From NCBI RefSeq assembly GCF_011684115.1, contig NZ_JAADJV010000001.1, positions 2,659,631 through 2,723,630 of the forward strand: a DNA stretch of 64,000 nucleotides, given 5' to 3'. This document shows, in pieces, positions 35,065 to 44,733 of this stretch. A program made the translations under genes and the position numbers. This DNA comes from Rahnella aceris (GTDB lineage Bacteria; Pseudomonadota; Gammaproteobacteria; Enterobacterales; Enterobacteriaceae). Position 1 is the stretch's first letter. Each line of letters begins with the position of its first letter. Below the pieces are notes generated by a model, which was not told the origin of the DNA, did not search any database, and saw only the letters and a program-made list of their open reading frames with translations.

Positions 35065-36589
35065 TGACCGCCTCCGCAAGTTGTTGCTGGGTAATCGCGC
35101 CCGGCAGATATTCGCCAACCACCGTGCCTTCACTGAAATGCAGCACGCGGTCACAGTTGAAATAGACTTCCGGCACTTCGTCGGAAATCAGCAGGATGGA
35201 AATCCCCTCTTCCGCCAGTTGGTGGATCAACTGATAAATGCTGGCTTTCGCGCCGACATCGACGCCGACCGTTGGCGAATCGAGGATCAGGATTTTCGGC
35301 TGTGTCAGCACCCATTTCGCGAGGACGATCTTTTGCTGATTGCCACCGGAAAGGGTGGAAATCGCCTGTTCGGGACTGGCGACTTTGACGCCGAGTTTTT
35401 CGATCCACTGCTGAATGATCTTGTTTTTGCGGTATTCGTCGATCAGATGAAAACGGCTGCGCAGCTGATCCATGATCGCCAGCACGGTGTTGTCGCCCAC
35501 CGATTGTTGCTGGATCAGGCCGAGCGTCAGGCGATCTTCCGACACATAACCGACGCCGGATTTGATCGCGTCTTCATGGCTGCGAAAACGCACCGGCTTG
35601 CTGTCGAGGTAGATTTTGCCGCTGTCGGGTTTGGTCATGCCGAACAGACTGAGTGCCAGTTCGGTGCGGCCGGAACCGAGCAGACCGCATAAACCGAGCA
35701 CTTCTCCGGCATGCAGTTTGAAACTGACGTCGTGATACTGGCCTGCGCGGCTGAGTTTGTCGGTTTCCAGCATGATGCGTTCGTCATTCATGTTGGCGGC
35801 TTTCAGGCGGTAATCGAGTTTCAGGCCGGTCATCAGTTCGGTCAGGCGTTCGCTGCTGACTTCAGAGGCCGGGAATGTGCCGACCTTTTTGCCGTCACGG
35901 ATCACCGTGACGCTGTCGGAAATCTCCAGCACTTCATCGAGGCGATGGCTGACGAACACCACGCTGATGCCTTTGCTTTTCAGATAATGCACGGTGCGCA
36001 GCAACTGATTCACTTCGGTGCGGGTCAGCGAGGCCGTCGGCTCATCCATAATCACTAACCGCGCATCGGCGACCAGTGCACGGCAAATCGCCACCTGCTG
36101 GCGCTGGGCAATCGGCAGCGCCGAGACTTTGCTGTCGAGATCCAGCGTGTAATTCAGTTCAGTCAGAATGCGCTGCGCGGTTTCCCGCAGGCGCGACGGG
36201 CGATACCAGCCCATCAGCCCTTGTAAGTTGTGGTCGAAGGCGATGTTCTCGAACACGCTGAGGTTCGGGAACAGCGACAAGTCCTGATAAATCACCTGCA
36301 CGCCAAACTGACGTGCCTGATCCGGAGAGAGTTTGCTGAAACTCTGGCTGCCCTGCGACGGCGAGCTGAGCGTGATCTGGCAACCGTTGTCCGGCTGATA
36401 AACCCCCGAGATCACTTTGATCAACGTACTTTTCCCGCAGCCGTTGGTGCCCGCCAGGCAGTGAACTTCGCCCTGCATCAGCCGCAGGGAAATGTCGTTG
36501 AGTGCACGCTGCCCGCCAAACGTCACCGACAGGTTTTGCACATCAATCAGCGGCGCGTTCTCTGTTTGAATGATCTCGGAGATTGCCAT
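35057..36589 (-). CDS. Sugar ABC transporter ATP-binding protein with two nucleotide-binding domains
   Basis: This 510-residue RbsA/AraG-type ATPase has N-half Walker A AGTNGCGKSTLIK and Walker B ARLVIMDEPTASLT. The C-half has the usual degenerate Walker A (CGLLGSGRTELAL), a clear signature LSGGNQQKIVLAKW and Walker B ILILDSPTVGVD. The N-half signature is altered (ALPIAQRQQVAICRAL), as is common in this class. It lies two bases after the binding-protein gene stop and overlaps the first permease gene. Confidence 0.9.
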   Translation of the reverse strand: MAISEIIQTENAPLIDVQNLSVTFGGQRALNDISLRLMQGEVHCLAGTNGCGKSTLIKVISGVYQPDNGCQITLSSPSQGSQSFSKLSPDQARQFGVQVIYQDLSLFPNLSVFENIAFDHNLQGLMGWYRPSRLRETAQRILTELNYTLDLDSKVSALPIAQRQQVAICRALVADARLVIMDEPTASLTRTEVNQLLRTVHYLKSKGISVVFVSHRLDEVLEISDSVTVIRDGKKVGTFPASEVSSERLTELMTGLKLDYRLKAANMNDERIMLETDKLSRAGQYHDVSFKLHAGEVLGLCGLLGSGRTELALSLFGMTKPDSGKIYLDSKPVRFRSHEDAIKSGVGYVSEDRLTLGLIQQQSVGDNTVLAIMDQLRSRFHLIDEYRKNKIIQQWIEKLGVKVASPEQAISTLSGGNQQKIVLAKWVLTQPKILILDSPTVGVDVGAKASIYQLIHQLAEEGISILLISDEVPEVYFNCDRVLHFSEGTVVGEYLPGAITQQQLAEAVNA

Positions 36590-36591
36590 GA

Positions 36592-37578
36592 TTACAGCCC
36601 CATTTTGACCAGTTTCGGCAGGTTCGCTTTGTCCAGGCTTTCGGTTTCGTTGCCCAGAATGGTGTGCGTTGCTTCATCGACTTTCACTTTGCCCATGCCT
36701 TCAATGGTCATGCCGTCAGTGATTTTTTCGCCTTTCTCCAGCTTCTCGGCGATGCGCACAAAGACTTCACCCGCGACCATCGGGTTCCAGATAAAGCCGC
36801 CTTTGATGGCCCCGGCTTTCACCAGACTGGCGCCCTGACCCGGACTGAATGGCCCGAACACACAGATGTCGTCAGTTTTGCCACGGTTAAGCACCGCGCG
36901 GCCTGCGCCAATCGGGCCTTGCGAGCCGATCGCCAGAATGCCTTTCAGGTTGGCATCTTTGGACATCAGGTCGTTGGTGGTACGGATGCTGTCATCAAGG
37001 GATTCGCCGACACCAAATTTGTCGCCGACCAGATGCATATCCGGATAATGTTCTTTCTGGTAATTGATGGCGGCATCAGCCCATTTCTGATGGAGTGGGA
37101 CGGTAAGACTTCCGACGTATACCGCGTAATCGCCTTTCTCTTTCATACACTGCGCCAGCGCGATCATGTGATTAATGCCGTGCTGCGTGGCATCGACCAT
37201 TTCGAAATCCCAGTCGGCATATTTCTGATCCGGCGATTCATGCACGATGACTTTTATCCCGGCGTCGTGAGCGCGTTTCAGTACCGGCTCCAGCACGCGG
37301 GCATCGTTGGGCACCACGCCGATCACATCTACTTTCTGGGCGATCAGATCTTCAATCGCACGCACCTGCAACGCCGGATCCGCACTGGTCGGCCCGACCT
37401 GCCACGCGTCTATCCCGCGTTTGGCCGCTTCGCTTTTGATCCCGGCTTCCATCGCGTTGAACCAGGCGTTACCGCCGACTTTCACCACCACGCCCATGCG
37501 AATTTTGTCGGCGGCGTGCGCAGACAGGGACAACATGGCTGTGGCGAACAGGCAGGCAAGAACGGATTTCTTGATCAT
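36592..37578 (-). CDS. Periplasmic sugar-binding protein of the RbsB/LsrB class
   Basis: This 328-residue protein has signal peptide MIKKSVLACLFATAMLSLSA|HA, after which the mature form starts KIRMGVVVKVGGNAWFNAMEAGIKSEA. DLIAQKVDVIGVVPNDARVLEPVLKRA and ILAIGSQGPIGAGRAV are typical of periplasmic-binding type-1 sugar receptors. It looks more like LsrB/RhaS-type receptors than E. coli AlsB, so the transported sugar should not be assumed to be allose. It is the first structural gene of the operon, 18 bp after the regulator gene. Confidence 0.85.
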   Translation of the reverse strand: MIKKSVLACLFATAMLSLSAHAADKIRMGVVVKVGGNAWFNAMEAGIKSEAAKRGIDAWQVGPTSADPALQVRAIEDLIAQKVDVIGVVPNDARVLEPVLKRAHDAGIKVIVHESPDQKYADWDFEMVDATQHGINHMIALAQCMKEKGDYAVYVGSLTVPLHQKWADAAINYQKEHYPDMHLVGDKFGVGESLDDSIRTTNDLMSKDANLKGILAIGSQGPIGAGRAVLNRGKTDDICVFGPFSPGQGASLVKAGAIKGGFIWNPMVAGEVFVRIAEKLEKGEKITDGMTIEGMGKVKVDEATHTILGNETESLDKANLPKLVKMGL

Positions 37579-37596
37579 GTTTACTCTCCTGGGAGG

Positions 37597-38454
37597 TCAG
37601 TTATGTGCCGCAGCTAACGGGCCGTTGCGGCTGTTTTTAGTTTTTTTCTGTAGGGGTGACGGAGAAACTTCAATCACGTTAACGTTGCTCCAGGCCAGTT
37701 CCTGGCGGAATTCTTCATCCTCCAGATGGTCTGTTATCAGTGTGTCGATTTCCCGGTAGTGGCAGATCCGCGCAAAAGAGCGGCGGCCGAATTTGCTGGA
37801 GTCAGCCAGCAAAATTTTGTGCTCGGAGGAAAGCAGCATTTGCTGTTTCAGCCGTGCGTGATGCTCGTTACTTTCACGGATACCGCCTTCGTGGCTGATG
37901 CCGTGACAGGAGAAAAACAGTTTGTTGATGACGAACTCTTTCAGCATTTGTTCGGCCAGCACACCGACAAAATCTTCGTATTTCGCCGAGTATTCACCGC
38001 CCAGTCCGATCACCCGCACGTTAGCTTTCACCGCCAGCGTCTGGATGATGTGCACCGAGTTGGTCAGCACCACCAGCTGAATGTCAGGCAACTGGCGCGC
38101 CAGAAACCAGCTGCTGGAACTGCTGTCGAGCAGCAGGCAATCGCCGGGATTGATCAGCTGTAACGCCCGTTTGGCGATACGCGTTTTGCTGTCCGGCGAC
38201 TGATTGCTGCGGTCACGAAAGGATTCACCCTGTTCAATCTGCGACGGCACATAGGTTTTTTCTGCCGCCGAATGTTCTTTAAACACCGCGCCGCCATGGC
38301 TGCGTAACAGCACGCCACGCTTTTCCAGCAGCGCCAGATCCCGCCGCGCGGTTTCCAGCGAGATGCGGCATAACTGCGCCACTTCCTGCACAAGAATGCG
38401 TCCGCGCTGGCTGAGAATTTCGGTGATATATCGATGTCGCTCTACTGGCAGCAT
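37597..38454 (-). CDS. DeoR-family regulator of the sugar ABC operon
   Basis: From ATG 38454 (GAGGAA upstream) the protein has 285 residues. It has the DeoR winged helix (MLPVERHRYITEILSQRGRILVQEVAQLCRISLETARRDLALLEKRGVLLRSHGGA) and the sensor domain (LINPGDCLLLDSSSSSWFLARQL, VVLTNSVHIIQTLA, LFFSCHGI, LADSSKFGRRSF). It is the promoter-proximal gene of an operon with the transporter and enzymes, so it is probably autoregulated and released by a sugar phosphate. It is distinct from GatR. Confidence 0.87.
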   Translation of the reverse strand: MLPVERHRYITEILSQRGRILVQEVAQLCRISLETARRDLALLEKRGVLLRSHGGAVFKEHSAAEKTYVPSQIEQGESFRDRSNQSPDSKTRIAKRALQLINPGDCLLLDSSSSSWFLARQLPDIQLVVLTNSVHIIQTLAVKANVRVIGLGGEYSAKYEDFVGVLAEQMLKEFVINKLFFSCHGISHEGGIRESNEHHARLKQQMLLSSEHKILLADSSKFGRRSFARICHYREIDTLITDHLEDEEFRQELAWSNVNVIEVSPSPLQKKTKNSRNGPLAAAHN

Positions 38455-38785
38455 GTGGTGATTCCTCTTTCCCGATGTCAAATAGGATACGCAGCCGGAT
38501 GTTTATGGAATGCGCAGTGCCTCAAAGGCGACTGTGCGCATTTTTTGCCACAATCGTCCTGTGATAGTTGTCACGAAAAGGTGAGAAAAGATGAAATGTT
38601 AAAGTTTGGATCTGTGGTGGGAACGGCATTAAATCGTCATTTGCGTTGCAACAGAACAGCAACAGATTTGCAAACGGTCACAATTCCTCGTGCAATTTAA
38701 TGACCGTTAATGACCGGTTGTGTGGATTTGACCGTTTTGGGGGAGTGAACGGGGAGCGAACCCCGCTATCAATGATTTACGCTGA
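38455..38785 (-). promoter_or_regulatory. Promoter region of the sugar operon with CRP site (38560-38575)
   Basis: The 331-bp gap has no ORF of note. TGTGA-TAGTTG-TCACG at 38560-38575 matches the CRP consensus at nine of ten core positions and lies about 106 bp upstream of the regulator start, which suits catabolite control of this sugar operon. The rest is AT-rich; DeoR operators are expected but not identified. Confidence 0.55.
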
Positions 38786-39529
38786 CTATCTGCCGCCAGC
38801 CAGATCGAGAAAGCTGCCGGTGGCGTAAGAGGCGGAATCCGACAGCAACCAGGCAATCGCCTGTGCGACTTCTTCCGGCTGACCGCCGCGCTGCATCGGC
38901 AGATTGGCTTTCACGCGATCGACGCGTCCCGGCTCACCGCCGCTGGCGTGCATGTCGGTGTAGATCAGACCCGGACGCACACAGTTAACGCGGATACCGT
39001 ACGCCGCCACTTCCAGCGCCAGACCGGTTGTCAGGGTATCCACCGCACCTTTCGATGCCGCATAATCGACATATTCACCCGGCGCACCTAAACGGGCAGC
39101 CGCCGAGGACACATTCACAATCGCCCCGCCTTTTCCGCCATGCCGGTGTGACATGATTTTCACCGCCTCACGGCAGCACAGGAAATACCCGGTTACGTTA
39201 GTAGACAGCACTTTGTTGATACGTGCAGCAGAGAGATTTTCAATGGTGGTCTGCTGGAACAAAATCCCGGCATTATTCACCAGCGCGGTGATCGGGCCGA
39301 GTTCGTTGCTCAGCTGTTTGAACATCGCGACAACCTGCGCTTCATCGGAAATATCAGCCTTCAGCGCGATGGCTTTGCCACCGGACTGATGGATTTCATT
39401 GATGACAGATTGGGCTGCGGTTTCGTTATTCACGTAATTCACACCGACGGAGTAACCCTGCTGCGCAAGAAGGAGAGCCGTTGCACGGCCGATGCCGCGA
39501 CTGCCGCCGGTGACGAGAGCGATTTTCAT
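38786..39529 (-). CDS. ygfF: YgfF-like short-chain dehydrogenase/reductase
   Basis: This 247-residue SDR has the NAD(P)-binding TGGSRGIG motif (about residues 7-14), NNAG, the catalytic Ser in VNVSSAA and the YAASK tyrosine-lysine pair. It corresponds in sequence type and position to E. coli ygfF, next to gcvP on the same strand. The substrate is unknown for the family member. The ribosome site is poor (ATG preceded by CTCATTC-complement sequence), and the repeat at 39569 sits just upstream. Confidence 0.85.
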   Translation of the reverse strand: MKIALVTGGSRGIGRATALLLAQQGYSVGVNYVNNETAAQSVINEIHQSGGKAIALKADISDEAQVVAMFKQLSNELGPITALVNNAGILFQQTTIENLSAARINKVLSTNVTGYFLCCREAVKIMSHRHGGKGGAIVNVSSAAARLGAPGEYVDYAASKGAVDTLTTGLALEVAAYGIRVNCVRPGLIYTDMHASGGEPGRVDRVKANLPMQRGGQPEEVAQAIAWLLSDSASYATGSFLDLAGGR

Positions 39530-39568
39530 GAGTGTAAGATTCCATTGGGGGGAAATGAGGAAAGTGCT

Positions 39569-39700
39569 TACTCCTCCCCCTGCGAAGGGGGAGGCCGGGA
39601 GGGGGTTTTAAGGACTAACACTTTGACAAAGCTAACTTTAATTTTTGGATTCTGACCTTAATACCCCACCCCAACCCTCCCCTTCGCAGGGGAGGGAGCA
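39569..39700 (-). repeat. Dispersed repeat, copy 3 (inverted relative to copies 1 and 2)
   Basis: Read on the minus strand it gives the same GC-rich ends, CCCTCCCCTGCGAAGGGGAGGG then TTGGGGTGGGGTATTAA, and TTAAAACCCCCTCCCGGCC then the right hairpin. Its central spacer differs and it lacks the 5' aaatctggaagatg segment. It lies between gcvP and ygfF. Confidence 0.8.
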
Positions 39701-39750
39701 GCCCGAGTTTTTTACTCCTCACCCTTCTCAGCGAGGAGCAGATCGGCGTC

Positions 39751-42624
39751 TTACTCGTAATCTGACATCGGTACACACGAACAGAACAAATTCCTGTCCC
39801 CGTACACGTCATCCAGACGTTTCACCGTCGGCCAGTACTTGTTGTCGTAACCGGCCGGGAATACCGCCACTTCGCGGGTGTACGGATGGTTCCAGTCGCT
39901 GACCAGCTCGTTCTGCACGTGCGGTGCATTCACCAGCGGGTTGTCTGCCAGAGGCCATTTGCCTTGCGCCACGCGGTCGATTTCACTGCGGATCGCCAGC
40001 AGCGCATCGATAAAGCGATCCAGTTCCACTTTGCTTTCTGATTCGGTTGGTTCAACCATCAGCGTACCGGCCACCGGGAAGGACATGGTCGGGGCATGGA
40101 ATCCGTAGTCGATCAGACGCTTGGCGATATCCATTTCACTGATACCGGTCGTCTCTTTCAGCGGACGAATATCCAGAATGCATTCGTGCGCCACACGACC
40201 ATCACGTCCGGTATACAGCACCGGATACGCGTCTTTCAGACGGGTCGCGATGTAGTTCGCATTCAGAATTGCCACCTGGCTGGCTTGTTTCAGACCTTCC
40301 GCGCCCATCATGCGGATATACATCCAGCTGATTGGCAGGATGGAAGCACTGCCGAACGGTGCCGCAGAAACCGCGCCGTTTTGCGTCAGCACGCCGTCAA
40401 TCTGCACCACGCTGTGACCCGGAACGAACGGCGCCAGATGCGCTTTCACACCAATCGGGCCCATGCCAGGACCGCCGCCGCCGTGCGGGATACAGAAAGT
40501 TTTATGCAGGTTAAGGTGCGAGACGTCCGCGCCGATGTAACCCGGCGTGGTAATGCCGACCTGTGCGTTCATGTTCGCGCCGTCGAGGTAAACCTGACCG
40601 CCGTACTGATGCACAATCTGGCAAACTTCGCGGATAGTTTCTTCGTAAACGCCGTGCGTTGAAGGGTACGTCACCATGATACAAGACAGCTCATCGCCCG
40701 CTTTCGCCGCTTTCTCACGCAGGTCGCTCAGGTCGATGTTGCCCTGTTTATCACACGCAACCACTACGACGGTCATGCTCGCCATCTGCGCGGAAGCCGG
40801 GTTGGTGCCGTGCGCTGAACTTGGGATCAGGCAGATGTGACGACCGCTTTCGTTACGGCTTTCGTGGTAACGACGGATGGCCAGCAGACCCGCGTATTCG
40901 CCCTGCGCGCCGGAGTTTGGCTGCATGCAAACTGCGTCGTAACCGGTAAGCTGAACCAGCCATTGTGACAACTGACCAATCATCTGCTGATAACCGCCAG
41001 CCTGTTCTGTCGGACAGAACGGGTGCAGATCGGCAAATTCCGGCCAGGTTATCGGGATCATTTCTGCCGCAGCGTTCAGTTTCATGGTGCAGGAACCCAG
41101 CGGGATCATGGCCTGATTCAACGCCAGATCCTTTTTCTCCAGACGGTGCATATAACGCATCATCTCGGTTTCGCTGTGGTACTGGTTGAATACCGGATGG
41201 GTCAGGATCGGATCCACACGCAGCATCGCCGCAGGAATGGAGTTGCTGTCGGTCGATGCCGCCTTGTCCAGCTTGTCGATATCCAGACCGTTGTCGTCAC
41301 CCAGCAGGGCAGCGAACAGAACCTGAACGTCTTCGCGGGACGTGGCTTCGTCGAGGGTGATACCGACTGCGCCGTGAATGTCAGTACGCAGGTTCAGACC
41401 GAAACTCAGTGCGCGCTCCAGCACAGCGGCTTTGTCTTTGACTTCAACAGTCAGCGTGTCAAACCAGGTGTTATGACGCAGCGTCAGGCCACCCTGTTTC
41501 AGGCCTGCGGCCAGAATGTCGGTCAGACGGTGAATACGTGACGCAATGCGTTTCAGGCCTTCTGGACCGTGGAATACCGCATACAGACTGGCAATATTCG
41601 CCAGTAAAACCTGCGAGGTACAAATGTTGGAGTTGGCTTTTTCGCGGCGGATATGTTGCTCGCGGGTCTGCATCGCCATACGCAGTGCAGTTTTGCCTGC
41701 GGCATCACGGGAAACCCCGATGATACGGCCCGGCATGGAACGTTTGAATTCGTCTACACAGGCGAAGAATGCCGCGTGCGGACCGCCGTAGCCCATCGGC
41801 ACGCCAAAGCGTTGCGCGGAACCGAAGACCACGTCTGCGCCCTGCTTGCCCGGTGCGGCCAGCAGCACCAGCGCCATAATATCAGCGGCAACGCTGGTAA
41901 TAATTTTGCGGGATTTCAGTTCGCCCAGCAGCGCGGTGTAATCGTGAACTTCACCGGTGGTGCCAACCTGCTGCAGCAGCACGCCGAACACGCCTTCCAG
42001 CTCGAGCACTTTTTCGGCTTTATCAACAATGATGTCAAAACCGAAGGTTTCCGCACGGGTACGCACCACATCCAGCGTTTGCGGATGCACGTCGTCTGCC
42101 ACGAAGAAACGGTTGGCATCTTTGAGTTTGCTGGCACGTTTTGCCAGCGCCATCGCTTCGGCTGCGGCAGTCGCTTCATCAAGCAAAGAAGCAGAAGCCA
42201 GATCCAGCCCCGTTAAGTCTAAAGTCAGTTGCTGGAAGTTCAGCAGCGCTTCAAGACGGCCCTGTGATACTTCCGGCTGATACGGCGTGTACGCGGTGTA
42301 CCAGCCCGGATTTTCCAGCATATTGCGCTGGATAACCGGCGGTGTCAGCACCGCGCTGTAACCCATACCGATGTAGGATTTATAGCGTTGATTCTGGCTG
42401 GCAATGGCTTTCAGCTCAGCCAGCGCCTGATGTTCCGTGACGGCATCACCGACAGCCGGCGGGCCAGGTAACTGGATATCGACCGGAACGATCTGCTGGA
42501 TCAGCGCATTTAAAGAATCCGCACCGACCGTTTCCAGCATCTGTTGCTGCTGCTGAGAAGACGGACCGATGTGGCGGCCGATAAAGGCTTCGCTGTGTTC
42601 GAGTTGGCTGAGAGTCTGAGTCAT
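39751..42624 (-). CDS. gcvP: GcvP, glycine dehydrogenase (decarboxylating), P protein
   Basis: The protein has 957 residues, the same size as the E. coli enzyme. P protein decarboxylates glycine with pyridoxal phosphate and moves the aminomethyl group onto the GcvH lipoyl arm. Typical segments are FIGRHIGPS at the N-terminus, the pre-PLP region [10 protein letters not shown] and the PLP-lysine loop [21 protein letters not shown], followed by [18 protein letters not shown] near the C-terminus. It is the third gene of gcvTHP. A GC-rich hairpin lies in the 109-bp gap after gcvH. Confidence 0.97.
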   Translation of the reverse strand: MTQTLSQLEHSEAFIGRHIGPSSQQQQQMLETVGADSLNALIQQIVPVDIQLPGPPAVGDAVTEHQALAELKAIASQNQRYKSYIGMGYSAVLTPPVIQRNMLENPGWYTAYTPYQPEVSQGRLEALLNFQQLTLDLTGLDLASASLLDEATAAAEAMALAKRASKLKDANRFFVADDVHPQTLDVVRTRAETFGFDIIVDKAEKVLELEGVFGVLLQQVGTTGEVHDYTALLGELKSRKIITSVAADIMALVLLAAPGKQGADVVFGSAQRFGVPMGYGGPHAAFFACVDEFKRSMPGRIIGVSRDAAGKTALRMAMQTREQHIRREKANSNICTSQVLLANIASLYAVFHGPEGLKRIASRIHRLTDILAAGLKQGGLTLRHNTWFDTLTVEVKDKAAVLERALSFGLNLRTDIHGAVGITLDEATSREDVQVLFAALLGDDNGLDIDKLDKAASTDSNSIPAAMLRVDPILTHPVFNQYHSETEMMRYMHRLEKKDLALNQAMIPLGSCTMKLNAAAEMIPITWPEFADLHPFCPTEQAGGYQQMIGQLSQWLVQLTGYDAVCMQPNSGAQGEYAGLLAIRRYHESRNESGRHICLIPSSAHGTNPASAQMASMTVVVVACDKQGNIDLSDLREKAAKAGDELSCIMVTYPSTHGVYEETIREVCQIVHQYGGQVYLDGANMNAQVGITTPGYIGADVSHLNLHKTFCIPHGGGGPGMGPIGVKAHLAPFVPGHSVVQIDGVLTQNGAVSAAPFGSASILPISWMYIRMMGAEGLKQASQVAILNANYIATRLKDAYPVLYTGRDGRVAHECILDIRPLKETTGISEMDIAKRLIDYGFHAPTMSFPVAGTLMVEPTESESKVELDRFIDALLAIRSEIDRVAQGKWPLADNPLVNAPHVQNELVSDWNHPYTREVAVFPAGYDNKYWPTVKRLDDVYGDRNLFCSCVPMSDYE

Positions 42625-42692
42625 TTGCTACGCATTCCTGAAATCTGCTGGAGGTGTCTTGGGATACTGACAAAAGCTACGGGTCTGGAACT

Positions 42693-42715
42693 GCCCCGCA
42701 AGCGGGTTGCGGGGC
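42693..42715 (-). other. GC-rich intercistronic hairpin between gcvH and gcvP
   Basis: GCCCCGCAA / TTGCGGGGC form a 9-bp stem with a 5-nt loop and no T tract downstream on the minus strand. It may set relative expression by attenuation or protect upstream mRNA from 3' decay, since gcvH is needed in excess of gcvP. Confidence 0.45.
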
Positions 42716-42733
42716 GGGTAATGCAATGTGTAA

Positions 42734-43120
42734 TTACTCGTCGATGGACGCTGAGTAGGCTTGTGCATCAAGCAGCTTGGCCAGTTCGCTTTCGTCTGAC
42801 GCTTTAATCTGGAACAGGAAACCGGTGCCGTATGGCTCGCTGTTGACCAGCTCCGGAGAACCTTCCAGTTCGCTGTTAACTGCAACGATTTCGCCGCTAA
42901 TTGGAGAGTAAATATCTGACGCCGCTTTGACGGATTCAGCCACGGCGCAATCTTCACCGGCGGCAACTTCACGGCCGACTTCTGGCAGATCAACGAAAAC
43001 CATATCGCCCAGTAACTCCTGTGCGTGTTCGGTGATGCCTACGGTATAAACGCCGTTGCCTTCTGAACGTATCCACTCGTGGGAGGATGCGTATTTCAAA
43101 TCTGCTGGAACATTGCTCAT
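42734..43120 (-). CDS. gcvH: GcvH, lipoyl carrier protein of the glycine cleavage system
   Basis: The protein has 128 residues. The lipoylated lysine is Lys65 in [16 protein letters not shown]. It shuttles the aminomethyl group from GcvP to Gcv[11 protein letters not shown] and [15 protein letters not shown] segments (here [16 protein letters not shown]) are standard. A good ribosome site (GGAGAAAG) precedes ATG 43120. Confidence 0.97.
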   Translation of the reverse strand: MSNVPADLKYASSHEWIRSEGNGVYTVGITEHAQELLGDMVFVDLPEVGREVAAGEDCAVAESVKAASDIYSPISGEIVAVNSELEGSPELVNSEPYGTGFLFQIKASDESELAKLLDAQAYSASIDE

Positions 43121-43183
43121 GTTACTTTCTCCAAAAAAAGTGCTTAATTCAGCGTTAACCGGATAATTTTTATCACGAATTCG

Positions 43184-44281
43184 TTACTGCACCAGCGGTT
43201 TGCCGTTACGGACAAAACCGGGTTTGGTGACTTTTACCGGCATTTCACGGTTGCGGATCTGCACAATGGCATTTTCGCCAATGCCTGCCGGAACGCGTGC
43301 CAGTGCAATACTGTAGCCCAGCGTCGGAGAGAATGACCCGCTGGTGATCACGCCTTCCAGCGTGTTGCCCGCGCTGTCGGTGAATCGCACCGGCAGTTCG
43401 TTACGCAATACACCTTTCTCGGTCATCACCAGGCCGACCAGCTGTTCGGTGCCCTGCTCGCGCTGTCTTTCCAGTGCGTCACGGCCAATAAAGTGACGGT
43501 CTTCCGGTGTCCAGGCGATGGTCCAGCCCATGTTGGCCGCCAGCGGCGAAACGCCTTCGTCCATTTCCTGACCGTAGAGATTCATACCGGCTTCCAGACG
43601 CAGCGTGTCGCGCGCGCCCAGACCGGCGGGCTTCACGTCTGCTGCCAGCAATTTCTGCCAGAAATCCGCCACCTGCTCTTGCGGCAGCGCGATTTCATAA
43701 CCCGCTTCGCCGGTATAACCGGTTGTCGCGATAAACAGGTCGCCGGACTGCACGCCAAAGAACGGCTTCATGCCCGCGACAGCTTGTTTTTGCCCGGCGG
43801 TAAACAAGGTTTCCGCTTTTTCTTTCGCCTGCGGCCCCTGTACAGCGACCAGCGCCAGATCATCACGCACCGTCAGTTCAACAGCGTACGGTTCTGCATG
43901 CTGCGAAATCCATGCCAGATCTTTCTCGCGGGTAGCGGAGTTAACCACCAGACGGAAATAATTTTCGTTGAGGAAGTAAACAATCAGGTCGTCGATCACG
44001 CCGCCGGACGCATTGAGCATACCGGTATAGAGCGCTTTGCCGGGAACGGTGAGTTTGGCGACATCGTTCGCCAGCAGGTAACGGAGGAATTCACGGGTAC
44101 GGGCACCGTGGAGATCGACAATGGTCATGTGCGAGACGTCAAACATACCGGCATCCTGACGCACGATGTGGTGTTCATCCAGTTGGGAGCCGTAATGCAG
44201 AGGCATCATCCAGCCGTGGAAATCGACCATACGCGCACCGCACGCAACATGTTGTTCATAAAGCTGAGTCTGCTTAACCAT
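43184..44281 (-). CDS. gcvT: GcvT, aminomethyltransferase, T protein
   Basis: The 365 residues from ATG 44281 (GAGGAA upstream) match E. coli GcvT (364). GcvT releases ammonia from the lipoyl-bound aminomethyl group and forms methylene-tetrahydrofolate. Visible folate-site segments are [37 protein letters not shown]-type ([15 protein letters not shown]), [14 protein letters not shown] and [18 protein letters not shown]. The open frame runs further upstream, into an ERIC element, but lacks a ribosome site there. It is the first gene of gcvTHP. Confidence 0.97.
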   Translation of the reverse strand: MVKQTQLYEQHVACGARMVDFHGWMMPLHYGSQLDEHHIVRQDAGMFDVSHMTIVDLHGARTREFLRYLLANDVAKLTVPGKALYTGMLNASGGVIDDLIVYFLNENYFRLVVNSATREKDLAWISQHAEPYAVELTVRDDLALVAVQGPQAKEKAETLFTAGQKQAVAGMKPFFGVQSGDLFIATTGYTGEAGYEIALPQEQVADFWQKLLAADVKPAGLGARDTLRLEAGMNLYGQEMDEGVSPLAANMGWTIAWTPEDRHFIGRDALERQREQGTEQLVGLVMTEKGVLRNELPVRFTDSAGNTLEGVITSGSFSPTLGYSIALARVPAGIGENAIVQIRNREMPVKVTKPGFVRNGKPLVQ

Positions 44282-44319
44282 CTTATTCCTCATTTGAATA
44301 CAAATGCATAAACGGCACA

Positions 44320-44460
44320 CCACGTAAAAACCCAAAATCATTCGTGTTAGATCAAGGCGGCAACTGAGTGAATCCCCGGGAGCATACATAAGTATGTGAC
44401 CGGGGTTCGCGAAGGAAGCCAACGCGGAGATAGCTCGAATGATGACGGGATTTTGCGTGG
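44320..44460. repeat. ERIC (enterobacterial repetitive intergenic consensus) element
   Basis: The central part GTGAATCCCCGGGAGC and AAGTATGTGACCGGGG are close to the well-known ERIC core (the regions used for ERIC1R/ERIC2 typing primers). The ends form the long imperfect inverted repeat CCACG..AAATCATTCG / CGAATGAT..GCGTGG. Total length is about 141 bp, slightly above the usual 127. It lies 39 bp upstream of gcvT, within the presumed 5' leader. Confidence 0.9.
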
Positions 44461-44651
44461 TGGCGCAAACGATACCCTTGCTCGAACTTACCACTGAATC
44501 TCCCTGCTAACCATAAGTTAAAATATGCAGAGCAGAATGAATGTCAGTGATCTCACAAGGGCATTGTGCAGAGTTTTTGACTGGTAAACTGGGGTTTGTG
44601 GCGCAAAATCTACAAATAAACATCAAAAGTATCGATGTTATATAACGACAA
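44461..44651 (-). promoter_or_regulatory. Presumed gcvTHP promoter region
   Basis: This region, between the ERIC element and the ubiI terminator hairpin, should contain the gcv promoter. GCGCAAACGATACC at about 44463-44476 resembles half of a PurR operator, which would fit PurR control known in E. coli. GcvA and Lrp sites are expected but could not be pinned down. No glycine riboswitch-like structure was seen. Confidence 0.35.
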
Positions 44652-44691
44652 GGCCGGATTTCTCACCATTTGCAGAATGAGAAATCCGGCC
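44652..44691 (-). terminator. Long perfect hairpin after ubiI
   Basis: A 14-bp perfect stem, GGCCGGATTTCTCA / TGAGAAATCCGGCC, with a 12-nt loop lies 43 bp after the ubiI stop. On the minus strand it is followed by TTGTCGTTAT, not a clean T run, so it could be a terminator or an RNA-end-protecting structure. Confidence 0.5.
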
Positions 44692-44733
44692 CCGGATTAG
44701 AAAATGTAATGGAAAAATTGAGCTAAAATTAGA

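Noticed and set aside
44282..44733. Glycine riboswitch upstream of gcvT
   Set aside because: The structured part is an ERIC element; no tandem aptamer pattern was seen, and enterobacterial gcv operons are controlled by GcvA/PurR/Lrp.
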